DNA of 25,744 bases, from NCBI GenBank assembly GCA_000226015.1, contig JH153927.1:108215-133958 (forward strand), written 5' to 3'. This document shows positions 11,501 through 19,303 of this stretch, one piece after another. Every line of letters starts with the position of its first letter. Position 1 is the first letter of the stretch. Made by a program: the position numbers and the translations under genes. A model generated the notes under the pieces. It did no database searches. It was not told the origin of the DNA and saw nothing but the letters and a program-made list of their open reading frames with translations. This DNA comes from Mnemiopsis leidyi. Taxonomy: Eukaryota > Ctenophora > Tentaculata > Lobata > Bolinopsidae.

Positions 11501-14306
11501 ATCTTGTGATTCTGATATGACAGCTCTGCAGAGTGCATAGTTATTTTTAGCAGCCGACTTTCGGGTGAGTGATAATCAGTGATGCAGTGGCGGCAGAGAT
11601 ATCAGATTAAATTCAATTTAAGTTATAAAAGAAATATTTAATTTTACCCCATGACTTACGAAAAGGTTAAATGTATGAAGACGATTCTTTGTACAATCGA
11701 GTAAGAAAACTCGTGCAAAACTGCTTGCTGGCAGGTCAATGTTGTTTTGGTGTGTATGTGCTTTAAAACTCTTTGTTAGGGTTGTTGCTAGGATAGTAAG
11801 GTGTTTAGCATTCGAATATTTGATATCTTGGTAGTTGGTACTCATATTGGAAGAACTAGTATTGCTGTAATCGGCTAAGTCATAGCGATTATTTTTTAGT
11901 ATAGTGGAAATTTGATTGATTTAATATAATCTGGCTTGTGTGGACAGTTACACTTTCATTGTGTCGTTCGCGGAGGCAATGAAACGAGCTAAAATAATTG
12001 TAGAAATATTTTCCTCATCCTCAGCTATATAGACAATGTCACTAAAATTAATAAATAAATATGGCTTGTGTATTACACAATACTGATTTTCATTTCATGA
12101 GGATACCTTAATTACAATAAAATAGTGTAGTGTATTAAAACTTAGGAATGGCTTGTTGGAGTATCACATGTTTATTTCATTTGCCCTGATGGCATAAGTT
12201 CAAAAGACTTTACTGACTTAACGGACCCTGTTTATCAAAACGTAAGCAAAATCCACACACTTCGCAGTCTCGTCAATGAAAAAGAAAAAAACAAATGAAA
12301 ACAAACTGTATTTTAATTCCCAAATTCTTCATGAATGTCCGAAATTCTTATCCAGAGTTCAGTTAGTATAACTATTCGTCTCTCCGTCAATCTCCTCCCC
12401 AACCCACCCATGTTTTCGCCTACCCTCTTCCTCTTCTTCTTCTTCTTTTTCTTCTCTTCTTAGTTCTTCGTCTTGCTGTGCAATCTCTCCGGCTGTTGTG
12501 TTAAAACTAACAGCTGGAGCCGTTTCTATCTTCGTCCTCCACCTCCTCTTCTCACGATACAACAACCACCCAAGTAGGAGACACGTGATAACCGACACTC
12601 CAGTAACACTCCCCAACACTAACAACCAGACATTAGCTGACTGACTATCATCACACGAACCCCAACTTTGCTCCTCCCACTTCCAAACTGATCCGGCCGG
12701 ACAGCTGCAGGACTTCCCATTGTCTAATACAACCGAGCCTGTCGGACATTTCCTGCATTGCAGAGCTCCTCCAGGACTTGCAGTACCTTCCGGGCAGCTC
12801 AGACAGGCTGTTCCCTCCCAGAACCTTCCAGCAGAACAGTTACAGTATTTAGACCCTTCTACTGATGATGCTGTAGTAGGACACTTCATACAGTTCGGTT
12901 CCTTCCAGAATGTTCCAGTAGGACACACACAGAAAGTCCTGTCAGAATTAGACACTGTGTTACTCGGACAGTTGGAACAGAAAGATTCTAGTCCTTTATG
13001 AGATTTGTACTTGTTAGGAGGACATTGTGAACAGTTCCAGTCTCCAGATGATGAAGGGACACGGAATGTGCCTGGATCACAGGAAACTGTAGTTCCGTTA
13101 CACTTCAGGAACACATCATTTGTGTGGTTACACTCGTAGTTCCCTGTAACTGTTACAGGGTAACTCTGCTAGACGGAGGGCCAGATCAGAGAGCCAGTAT
13201 GCCAGTTGCTGAACGAGAGATATCCCATCTCGTTGCAAATTGCGTGAGCTGATTTGTTGCTAAAGCCGCGGTTACAAAATGTTCCGTCGTTGTAGAGAAG
13301 TAAACCTTTTTCTGACCATGTGATCGTCTGTTCTTCTTGATTGATCAGACGAAAACTGGACTCTGAAATTAGCCAATATGACTTGTTTGCATAAACCGAT
13401 TTATCTACCTAAAGGATTTATGATAACGTGAATTATCGATTGACAGAGAAATTTAGGAAAAGCTGAAAAATAAAGGTCAGATTTAAAGATCTTACCTCCA
13501 TTTTGTAAAAGTATTAAGAGAATTAACAGTTCAAGTAACATATTTCGGGATTAATGGAGCGATAAAAACGTCGCCGTGTCAAATTTTGAAGAAATCCTAA
13601 CAAAACCTATTAACAATTTCATTTCTCACAAAATTATTTGTTCATGATAAGAACTCTAACGCCCCCTCCCAAATGTCCTCAATTTTTTATAGGTAAGAAT
13701 AATTCAATCTGATATATGGACTGGCCTGTAGAAGCACATGACAAGGATATCAGCTCTACATTTTGAAAGCCAATTTTTGACTTTTTGCTTTTACTTGCTT
13801 TGATCAATTAAAGGCGACCAATAGGTAATAAACTAAACGAAATCTTAGGTTGCCGGACGTGTCCTAAAAAGTTTAGAAACTTCCATACACGAAAAAAAAG
13901 ACAAAAACATTCACATAACATTAAACTTATATTGGCTAATGGTTAAAGTTAGTTCACAATCAATATCAGTGAAGCAGAAAATTTGAAACACAAGAACGCG
14001 AACTGAAGAAATGATTCCTGTCTTTGAACTTGGATGGAACAATTTTTACTGCTTTGTTTTCAATCGAGCCGACAAATTTTTGACGCAGTTATCAGTGACA
14101 TCAGCATTAATACTTAATATTCACGATAAAACTGTTTCAGAAAAGCAAACTGGGATTTAAAGCGGGACGTCGAGAAGAAACTAGCGAAGCTGGAAAGGAG
14201 AACAAAACGAGCCATGGCAGAGATGATCAGAGAAAAGTTGAGATCAGAGAGAGATATAATGGCTGGTGCTGCTACTGGACAGGACACCGGTGACGATAGT
14301 GATTGA
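2556..14306 (+). CDS. CCDC12: CCDC12, spliceosome-associated coiled-coil protein (cwf18 family)
   Basis: Exons found are 2556-2651 (donor gtacct), 9226-9329 (acceptor atttcag, weak donor gtttgg) and 14141-14306 (acceptor gtttcag, stop TGA). Their phases match (0, then 2), giving 121 residues. The first encodes KFRCYKPHDE, like the family's RLRNYVPEDE. The second encodes a linker ending DIDLNTLAPR. The third completes the signature LAPRKANWDLKRD, then a basic helix with KRAMAEMIREKL and an acidic tail. Human CCDC12 is 166 residues. The missing part is the N-terminal basic helix of roughly 45-50 residues, so an upstream exon is unseen or the start differs. The ATG at 2556 is therefore provisional. 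The protein is known from activated spliceosomes in other organisms. The two introns, 6.6 and 4.8 kb, carry opposite-strand genes. Confidence 0.92.
2913..4634 (-). CDS. DUF3504 protein derived from a Crypton-type tyrosine recombinase
   Basis: An uninterrupted 573-residue ORF. Residues 1-65 are Gln/Glu-rich and then Ser/Pro-rich. Residues 66-345 match the DUF3504 domain seen in ZMYM2-4, QRICH1 and KIAA1958, which derives from Crypton tyrosine recombinases: STKWAVNTFNNW at 67-78, LYAMMCGLGRYI at 124-135, LLELYLSRVPPE at 276-287, and the pair GWFSGHAIGQNQLR (309-322) and GHYSTHSL (336-343). The C-terminus ends in FKDCTIQNVTINI, a tail type I recall from many animal DUF3504 proteins. The first catalytic Arg position (family GLRG) reads GLTSG at 214-218. 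The HSLR motif reads HSLD, and the following Arg/Tyr region is replaced by unrelated low-complexity sequence. The protein is therefore probably catalytically dead and may be a DNA-binding derivative. It is more GC-rich than its surroundings and lies antisense in a CCDC12 intron. Confidence 0.82.
   Translation of the reverse strand: MHMVQEEKTQQQQETEKQTENRAERVEEGYSMIANLAPSTSGPLPVIEQGPLMRPGASTSNTHTEKSTKWAVNTFNNWRHFKAAEGEKVPELREASTEELNFWLAQFVRECKQKDGRDYKHHNLYAMMCGLGRYIKKDRPNFNILDDPGMTDFKTTLQQVIKRLQAKQANICTVADTKISRRQWDSLWEQGLLGESNPAALFNAVYFLFVTVTGLTSGVHLRALTITDVVVTSDLKSNSVVTTYYPSDQTKLYKADRGVIRCTETNRSSPRSFGRLLELYLSRVPPECNDLWQRPNLKYNRRECTGNRGWFSGHAIGQNQLRTTVRSVCDMADFSGHYSTHSLDRDLLNWEHYNIEHLSISSSDPAVCVEPEYVGIKREYVDEEIPEVTLNTRLPTSNPTSSQTYSKRLKTSKPLPEQIPPSDSTDFRLLSSRLSQFFPELSTSTEVSLSPPVDTAVSNNYSVSSVYPDIDVESTQDEAVPPQTKRQELPALTRQVNSASRLRVTPSKQDSSKTAVRMDQTCDSRSSNVSENLRNVNVNIPGHVDKCMGLFKDCTIQNVTINIYLSKSDEDSN
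4635..5350. other. CCDC12 intron, upstream side of the DUF3504 gene
   Basis: AT-rich sequence that should include the promoter or 5' UTR of the minus-strand DUF3504 gene. An acceptor-like AATCTAG on the minus strand lies about 10 bases before its ATG. No coding signal is recognised. Confidence 0.35.
5354..5600 (+). repeat. Palindromic repeat element, copy 1
   Basis: The sequence from GAAGTAACATGATTTA through CGAAGCCGAAGGCTGAG, the hairpin at 5445-5473 and AACATGTTGTTACTTTG, then GGCAGTGCGGGCAGTTGCTAGC and GACGTTCTCTCGT, recurs at 7872-8130. The ends AGTAACATG and CATGTTGTTACT are imperfect inverted repeats, suggesting a small foldback or MITE-like element. It has no coding capacity. Confidence 0.7.
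5445..5473. repeat. Perfect 13-base stem, 3-base loop hairpin
   Basis: TTTCAACGAGGGC at 5445-5457 is followed by GGA and by its exact reverse complement at 5461-5473. The equivalent place in the copy at 7960-7995 keeps only the left arm intact. It forms the centre of the palindromic repeat element. Confidence 0.9.
5601..6876. repeat. Degenerate short repeats around TGATGTAA/TAATACG motifs
   Basis: No coding region is seen. Motifs such as GTGATGTAA, TAATACGGC and ATACGACAAAAA recur with roughly 18-25 base spacing, suggesting an old minisatellite. A decayed copy of the palindromic repeat lies at about 5985-6085 (GGCTGAAGGCT and GCGAGGGCGCAGTTGAAA). A 16-base unit ATCCTTATATGGTATT is repeated at 6641-6656 and 6663-6678. 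Variants of GTGTATACAT and of CTGTTACA also cluster at 6120-6200 and 6370-6420. Confidence 0.5.
6877..6974 (+). repeat. Two-copy 60-base-offset direct repeat
   Basis: The 38-base unit beginning GAGAACAGTGCGATAA and ending AACTACACAACACA occurs at 6877-6914 and 6937-6974, with about three differences. The 22 bases between are not obviously related to either unit. Confidence 0.85.
7174..7201. repeat. 28-base near-perfect palindrome
   Basis: TTATTATATCATG at 7174-7186 is followed by GT and by its exact reverse complement at 7189-7201. It lies in the CCDC12 intron, next to AT-rich sequence, with no gene nearby. Confidence 0.9.
7578..7857 (+). repeat. Long direct repeat, copy 1
   Basis: About 280 bases, from AAACAGGCTGGGCCG through GATATCCGTATCTGCAAGTG and CAGAGCTATAATACAAAC to CTAGTGGAGCAGTGTGATAT, recur at 8368-8646 in the same orientation. 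The offset is 790 bases and the differences are modest. Together with the element between them this looks like a tandem segmental duplication. Confidence 0.85.
7872..8130 (+). repeat. Palindromic repeat element, copy 2
   Basis: A second copy of the element at 5354-5600, with the same order of motifs: GAAGTAACATGATTTA, CCGAAGGCTGAGTTGAA, CAACGAGGGCGGAGCC, AACATGTTGTTACTTTG and GACGTTCTCTCGT. The right arm of the central hairpin has decayed. A further partial copy of its 3' part follows at about 8140-8230 (CAGGCAGTGCGGGTAGTTGCTAG). Confidence 0.75.
8245..8340 (+). repeat. Short tandem array of TGATGTAATACGACAAAA-like units
   Basis: About four to five degenerate units of 19-22 bases, each with TGATGTAA or TGATTTAA followed by an ACGA/ACGG and an A-run. 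Exact TGATGTAA sites are at 8249, 8291 and 8312. Confidence 0.7.
8368..8646 (+). repeat. Long direct repeat, copy 2
   Basis: The partner of 7578-7857, with the same motif order and the same end point CTAGTGGAGCAGTGTGATAT. Small indels and substitutions separate the two. Confidence 0.85.
8647..9225. other. 3' end of the first recognised CCDC12 intron
   Basis: AT-rich intronic sequence, ending in a good branch and acceptor region (a pyrimidine-rich stretch and TTATTTCAG) before the exon at 9226. No repeat or gene is recognised. Confidence 0.5.
9609..11243 (-). pseudogene. SRCR and Cys-rich repeat membrane receptor, paralog A (two frameshifts)
   Basis: Exon 1 (11243-11198) encodes a signal peptide beginning MFLRLVIFTAFFANG; phase 1 joins exon 2 from 10974. 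Exon 2 starts with an SRCR domain: NGGTVCDDDF, DVICKDMGF, SSYTITLDDVRC and HNCGHSEDVFLRC. Next come several ephrin-receptor-like (GCC2/GCC3-like, TNFR-like) cysteine repeats of the type CSAGSFW followed by CLSCPAGTTSLEG. One membrane helix follows (AEILGALTGILMILCL and on), then a tail of about 75 residues with VVYNATAG, ending at TGA 9611-9609. The frame breaks twice: the upstream frame stops at TGA 10159-10157 and the middle frame at TAA 9921-9919, while homology continues across both. The shifts do not cancel. Neither site is a homopolymer, so a decayed gene is likelier than a simple read error, though assembly error remains possible. Family function: cell-surface recognition or adhesion, by inference. 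Confidence 0.8.
11244..12358. other. Spacer between the two receptor paralogs
   Basis: The minus-strand upstream region of paralog A and the downstream region of paralog B. It has the TATA-like run at 11311-11325; otherwise it is AT-rich with no recognised gene or repeat. The short minus-strand ORFs here show no family resemblance. Confidence 0.4.
11311..11325 (-). promoter_or_regulatory. TATA-like element upstream of paralog A
   Basis: The run TATATATAATATATA (minus strand) lies 68 bases before the ATG at 11243. That fits a core promoter with a short 5' UTR. The background is AT-rich, so chance is possible. Confidence 0.35.
12359..13541 (-). pseudogene. SRCR and Cys-rich repeat membrane receptor, paralog B (in-frame stop)
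   Basis: Exon 1 (13541-13496) encodes the signal peptide MLLELLILLILLQNG. It is 46 bases long, exactly as in paralog A, with the same phase 1 join to exon 2 at 13362. Exon 2 encodes the start of an SRCR domain (TITWSEKGLLLYNDGTFC, HAICNEMGY). A TAG at 13171-13169 then stops the frame, just after IWPSV. The same frame reopens with QSYPVTVTG and runs open to 12359, but the central SRCR part (paralog A LDDVRC to HNC) is missing. Then come ephrin-receptor-like Cys repeats, two modules fewer than in A, a membrane helix (VWLLVLGSVTGVSVITCLL) and a tail with a glutamate run coded by a GAA/GAG microsatellite. No ATG follows soon after the stop, so a secreted or membrane product needs read-through, editing or an allele without the stop. 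Confidence 0.78.
13142..13160. repeat. Perfect inverted repeat at the SRCR deletion point of paralog B
   Basis: CCCTGTAAC, then T, then GTTACAGGG: 9-base arms with a one-base centre. It sits where the alignment with paralog A loses about 20 codons and a few bases from the in-frame TAG. Confidence 0.9.
13542..14140. other. Intron sequence between paralog B and the last CCDC12 exon
   Basis: AT-rich. It includes the minus-strand promoter region of paralog B, with no clear TATA box, and the acceptor AAACTGTTTCAG of CCDC12. Nothing else is recognised. Confidence 0.4.
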
Positions 14307-16109
14307 GATAGTGAAGTTTCTAGCCGTCTTCTTAATTCTTTAGAATTGAGACGTTGGCATTCAGATAATTTGTTAAGCAGTTTTTAAGACTGTTGCTAAA
14401 GTTGTGATATGACTGTCTTATTGGGATACTGATCTGAGTTGAAAATAGTCCATGAAAGTCCACAAGTCCATCAGTCAGTTTTTGTCTCTAACAGAAGCAC
14501 TAGAATTTTTGTCCAAGTCAAGTTATATATGTACTTTGACAACTCTACCAACATTTCATCAAACTGAGCTTATATTTTTATTTTTATTTGTTATTTTTAT
14601 TTGTATAATTTTATCCTGTTGTAAGTAATGCAAGTGTATTGCTGTTTTCTGTAAGAACACAAATGAAAAAAACAAAATGCAGAAGGATGATAAGTAAGGA
14701 AATGTACTAGTAGTCATTGATTGAACTCAGGTTATGATAAGAAGGACTAAAATATCATGCATTAAGATGTTCGCCAGGACTTGGGACCTGCTTAGAGTAC
14801 CTTATGTTAATACCCTCAGTAACCCAGCGCTTACTTTATAAGGATAAAGCTAGGACAGTTAGTTTTTTTCCCAAAAGCAGAGCTAGTAGGCAGGCATAGT
14901 CTTTCAACAGTAACTTTAAATAAAATGGACCATTTAAACTGTAGAATCTCCTTCCACTCGACACGCCGCGGCATGGTCAAGGCCGAGTTCACGATAATTA
15001 AAGGATTTTTGCTCTGACAGCTGCACTTGGACACCTTTAAAATATACTTTTCTGTACTCTGTTGAGTTTAAAGTCAATGTAAACGGTTGTTAAACTACCT
15101 CTCTCATAAGTCGTTAGGTCTAGAGAAGTTTTTCACCCATCACCCAGTGGATCAAAGACACGTGTCACTGAAATGTTAGCTATGTTATACCAGAAATGGA
15201 AAACGCTCATTTCAGACTTATGAGATCGTGGCGCCAAATGTCTTCTGATTCACGCGCACGCGTGTTCCTCTGTAGAATTTAGGGAGTTAACGTCATTCTA
15301 TGAAGAAAGATCATGGACGTGGGCTTACTTTCAATTGAAATAATTGAATCCGTTCAAAGTTCTGATGTGTGAAATGTTATCATATCGAACCCTCATTTTT
15401 GGAAAAAGTACTGCTGTGGGGCTATATCTAGAAGTAGCATGATTGATAATGAATTCAATAACCGAAATTATTTTACTCCTCATGAACTTTACGTTCTAAT
15501 TTTTCTTGGTCCAATCATCGAGTAAACTTGAGTAAAAGGGTTTCTGTTGTTAAACTTGTCATCAGTCATGCAAGACACTAAGTTCAGAAGAAATACGAGA
15601 TTCAAGATAGGGAGAGATCACGATGGAAATTGGAACTGTCGCTTTAATTCGAGTTGTTCAAATATAAACTCTAAAACTTTCATTGAAGAATAGATTGGTT
15701 AAAGAATACGTTAACAATAAATGTAGTACATGAAACAGTCAAACTTTCAACAAATTTAGATATACTTCAAAACAGACACCTCTCTGATTAAATCGTTCTT
15801 GAATCTTGACAAACCCAATGAAATGTCAAATGTCCTTATGATAGCGTGATATTGATAATAAAGCAAGGCACATCGTAGCTGTTTCGGATACGGTGAGCGT
15901 TATCGTACAGCAATCTGAGCACAGCATTTACAGGTACTGAAACAGGAGTATTGTTATGATGAAGAACATGCAAAAAACCGATTCTGGAAACACTTACAAC
16001 GAAAAGAACAAGTTCAGTTAAAATAATATCCCATTCATATAACGGAACAGGAGAACTGAATCCTAAACACGTTAGTTCCCTAAGTAGTAACAAGTAGTTA
16101 CAAACTACT
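14307..16109. other. Convergent spacer between CCDC12 and TMEM147
   Basis: The 3' UTRs of the two genes should lie here. A T-rich stretch at 14571-14605 repeats TTTTTATTTG-like units. The dispersed repeat copy is at 14760-14823. No canonical AATAAA is conspicuous near either stop codon. The two short minus-strand ORFs (14831-15034, 15836-16126) have no recognisable similarity; the second overlaps the last TMEM147 exon out of frame. Confidence 0.4.
14760..14823 (+). repeat. Dispersed repeat, copy B
   Basis: Matches 1060-1124 from TAAGATG.TCGCCAGGACT to TTAATACCCTCAGTAA with a few substitutions and the same orientation. Confidence 0.65.
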
Positions 16110-18147
16110 TCAGTAGAAAGTTCCACTTACCTTGGGGTTGCCCCAGGAGTTATCATGAATACAGAGGTTGATGTAGAGGTGTGTAGCAACCAGCCCCACC
16201 AGCAAGGTAACCATCACGTTTATACTGAGAATGCCAAACGAGGAGAAGTGGAACAGGGTACCTAGCAACCTGCAGAATGTGGGTTTAGTGGGGGTGATAT
16301 TTTTTTGCTACCTGAGTCCTGATCATGCAGCTTTCACTTTCGGCTAAACGGAGTGAGAAATGGAGACGGATATCATCTTGTCGAAGTGGGGGGGGGGGGG
16401 GGGTGGGAGTAAAGTTCTTTTGGAAATAGTTGTTTTGGGGGTGGATAATATATAGTGATATAAGATAACATTGAAAATACTTTGATGCTCCTCCAAGTTC
16501 AAAGTTAAATTTTATCCCACTTACTCGAGAAGTGTCTGTTTTGAGCTACAGAGAAGAAGTAGAGATATTATCAGGGGGAGAACTGACTTCTCAATGTTGT
16601 TCCTCGTCCACATCCAGATTAACATCGCCATTATGATGTGGTGAGCCTGGGAGGGTAGGAAACTGACTTGCAGACACTTGAATATTTATGTAGATAAACG
16701 GATTCAAGAAAAATCGAAAGCCAAAAAATAGGCTACCAGACATACAGACCGACATACGGACGCAGAACCAATAAACAGACAAAAAAGCACTGGGACACAG
16801 ACAGACACACACACAAACTTGATGTCACTCACCAGACTGATGTTAGCCTCGAAACTAAGCTGAATATACTTCCAGCTAAACTCGATACCACGTGCTCCAA
16901 CCCACAAGGGTAACAATCTCATACTGATCAACTCTGCCATCGCCCAACCTGGCCAGGAAGATGTTGTGATCAGTATGTTATCTCATACTTATTTGAATTC
17001 GGACACTCCAACAGCCACATGTTACACAAGTGTAACGGCCAATTACAGGAGGCCGAATGTACAATTATACATACACGCCAGTGACGGTTAAGGTAGTGTG
17101 TACCATACTTTTATCGCCCGAGACTTCGCTGCAATGGGCAGCTACTCATTTAACCCTCAATCACGGTTTCCCGATCATTCGGCTGAGTCGACCGAAGAAG
17201 GTTGCATAGGCAAATGCCCTTAGCGCATTCTCTAGGACTGGCGGATACGGGATTTGAACCCCCGACCTCCTGCGTGGGAGCCGAGAAGCAAACCACTACA
17301 CCACCAGCCCATTATGTAATTTAAATGAAATTAGGGAACTTTACCAGCAGCAAACAACCCAACCAACCGGCTCATTGGCGGCTGAAAGAGAAGAATTTGG
17401 CAGATTCGTGTCAAAGATACTAAAATTGGAATAAAAAGCCGCCCAGTAAGACTTTAAAATCAACTAAAATGCGTACCAACTCCAGCGACAAGGATTTTGA
17501 GATCTCCTCTGCCAATCTGCTGAGAGATGATAACAAACAGCCCGATAAGATCAAAAAGTTCTACTGCTCCCTTCATCAGCTCCCCGTGTAGGTCTATCTT
17601 TCCTAGCGGCACTTCGTACGTCGGGAAAAACGTCGCAAGGATTATCATCTGGACAATTTTTAGTCTAGATTATATAATAATTTAAGCATGTACTACCTTA
17701 AACAACGGAGTCACCTCTCTCTTTGCTCCGACTAAACAACTCACAAGGAGCCAGGCAACAGCAGAGTAGAAATAGGAAAAATTATTAATTTGATTTTCTG
17801 TACATATGCATAACAGCATGCTACCAGAAACACAAGTTGTGAAAAAACTATATCTGTTACCTTACAAAGCTGAGTAAGCAGGTACACGCCCCCCGCTTTT
17901 ACACACGGCCAAAATGAACTGTACTCTGATCTGAAACGATCGCATCAATAACAATCTACTCAGTAACTAGTTCTCACAGTTTGAAGTATCATGAAGAGAA
18001 ATTCTTACAATTTGAATTTGTGTACACCATCGAGTTAGGAAAAATACTATAATATAAAGGAGATACTAACAGTTTTGAATTCTTGTAAACAATCAGGTAA
18101 GGGAAGTACGCCAGAGCGAAACAGTTGCCAAAGTGAAAGAGAGTCAT
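16110..18147 (-). CDS. TMEM147: TMEM147, ER translocon-associated membrane protein (six exons)
   Basis: TMEM147 is a multi-pass ER membrane protein that partners nicalin and NOMO at the translocon. Exons, 5' to 3': 18147-18071, 17930-17861, 17648-17477, 16948-16833, 16646-16525 and 16269-16110 (TGA). All phases join, giving 238 residues against 224 in human. Landmarks in order: [18 protein letters not shown] at the start, [71 protein letters not shown] and [11 protein letters not shown], then the last hydrophobic segments from [12 protein letters not shown] to [14 protein letters not shown]. These closely follow the family. The ATG at 18147 matches the family start. The C-terminus is longer than in human and contains an unused consensus donor AAG/GTAAGT. 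Intron 3 holds a SINE in the gene's own orientation and intron 5 a run of 16 G on the plus strand. Confidence 0.95.
16388..16403 (+). repeat. G16 homopolymer in TMEM147 intron 5
   Basis: Sixteen consecutive G, followed by TGGGAG. On the transcribed sense (minus) strand it reads as poly-C. The true length may differ because such runs are error-prone in assemblies. Confidence 0.85.
16994..17310 (-). mobile_element. tRNA-headed SINE, copy 2 (different head)
   Basis: Read on the minus strand, the head begins GGGCTGGTGGTGTAGTGG at 17310. It has a box A-like TGGTGTAGTGG and a box B-like GGTTCAAATCC at 17260-17250. Its loop-like CTCCCAC suggests a Gly/Glu-type tRNA origin. The 3' body from GGGTTAAATGAG to GGAGTGTCC is almost identical to copy 1 (831-988), with only a few substitutions over about 157 bases, so one of the two spread recently. 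It sits inside TMEM147 intron 3, in the same orientation as the gene. No clear target-site duplication is visible. Confidence 0.8.
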
Positions 18148-19214
18148 GTTTCTACCCTACCTAAGGGTTGTGAAGAGTTCAGAAAAATGTTGTATAATAT
18201 TGGGAGAACAGGTAAAATTCTTGTTAGGGATCCAAGTGAAAATTCTAAATAGTTAATATTACTGGGCAACTACATACAATTTTAATCTTTAAAGATCTGA
18301 GATTGAAACATAACAACTGTAACAAAATTACAGGTAAAAATTAAACCACGGCGACATATAACTTTGACTTAGACAGTCAATAGTCGCGGCTAGAACGATG
18401 GCTTTGTCTCTTTGAATTTATGACAGAAGGTAAGAAACGCCGAGAATCGAATAATTAAGACGTCCAGCGACCAACACTGTTTATTACTATCACAAACACT
18501 TTGCACAGCCGGTATGTAAATTCTCATATAGTTTGAGAGCGAGGAAGCGAGGATCTATCCGTGTGGGGTTAGAGAAATCCAGAGTATGGTAACTGCAGTC
18601 TGAAAATTTGATGGTGCAAACTGAAATGAGTGAATGATAAAAACTGGATATCTTGTCTGTGATTTGTTCGACAGAAAAAATTCAGGAATTTCATTTAAAG
18701 ATTTAAGGTTTATGATTCACTAGTCTCATACTGTCTTAAATTTACGACGATTGATCTACTTAATTAGTGCTGACATTGTGACGTACCAGATTAAAATTCC
18801 GTGCGTTCATTACGCGCGTACGGTGAACGTACGTGAAAATCAACGCTACCGAATAAAAGTTCGCGCACTCCATAAAAGTGATTTTCATCGATTTGTCTCT
18901 ACATCCGGGACAAGATTGTGCCACAAGAATTTCGGGACTAATAGTCGATACAGCTAAGAAAAAAAGAGATGATATTAACCGTAACAGACTTCCCCAGCAG
19001 AAAAACTGAAGGGAACTTTATTGCAGATATATCTGGAGGAGCGCTTGCTTATCCTCCGTATTCAGCGACTACTGGAAAATGGACATCGTTAAGTTTAGAT
19101 GTTCTAAAAAATAAGGAAGTCAAGTTTATTGGGAGGTTGGAGGAAAACAATGATAAAAAGCTGTCACGTAAAATGAATTATTTGTGACCTCTCCCTCAAG
19201 AACACCTTTCTCAA
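18148..19214. other. Region upstream of TMEM147, no recognised gene
   Basis: It includes the presumed TMEM147 promoter (minus strand). ORFs at 18751-18957 and 18969-19187 (+) are short and unlike any family I know. AT-rich, with no structured repeat noted. Confidence 0.4.
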
Positions 19215-19244
19215 TTAGCATTGGATGTATATAATTGATGTTAC

Positions 19245-19303
19245 CTGAGACGCTCCCAAATAGCTCCAAGATAAGTTAGCTTGTCTACCTTGTCTTATAT
19301 AAC
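19245..19303 (-). other. Possible unassigned exon (weak TMEM14-like resemblance)
   Basis: On the minus strand a pyrimidine-rich tract with several AG sites (TTTCCTTAG and TTTTGCAG) precedes 59 bases ending CAG/gtaaca. In frame it reads AGYIRQGRQANLSWSYLGAS across the acceptor, which vaguely recalls the GYVKAGSVPSL segment of TMEM14 proteins. No matching neighbouring exons were found. The upstream minus-strand ATG at 19442 opens a short peptide that ends at another donor-like site. It may be coincidental. Confidence 0.2.

Noticed and set aside
16591-16812. 73-codon minus-strand ORF between TMEM147 exons 4 and 5
   Set aside because: It comes from a CA/GA-rich intron stretch read out of frame with exon 5, with no family similarity.
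17245-17310. Functional tRNA gene on the minus strand
   Set aside because: The boxes are good, but the anticodon stem is imperfect and the 3' body matches the other SINE, so it is a SINE head.
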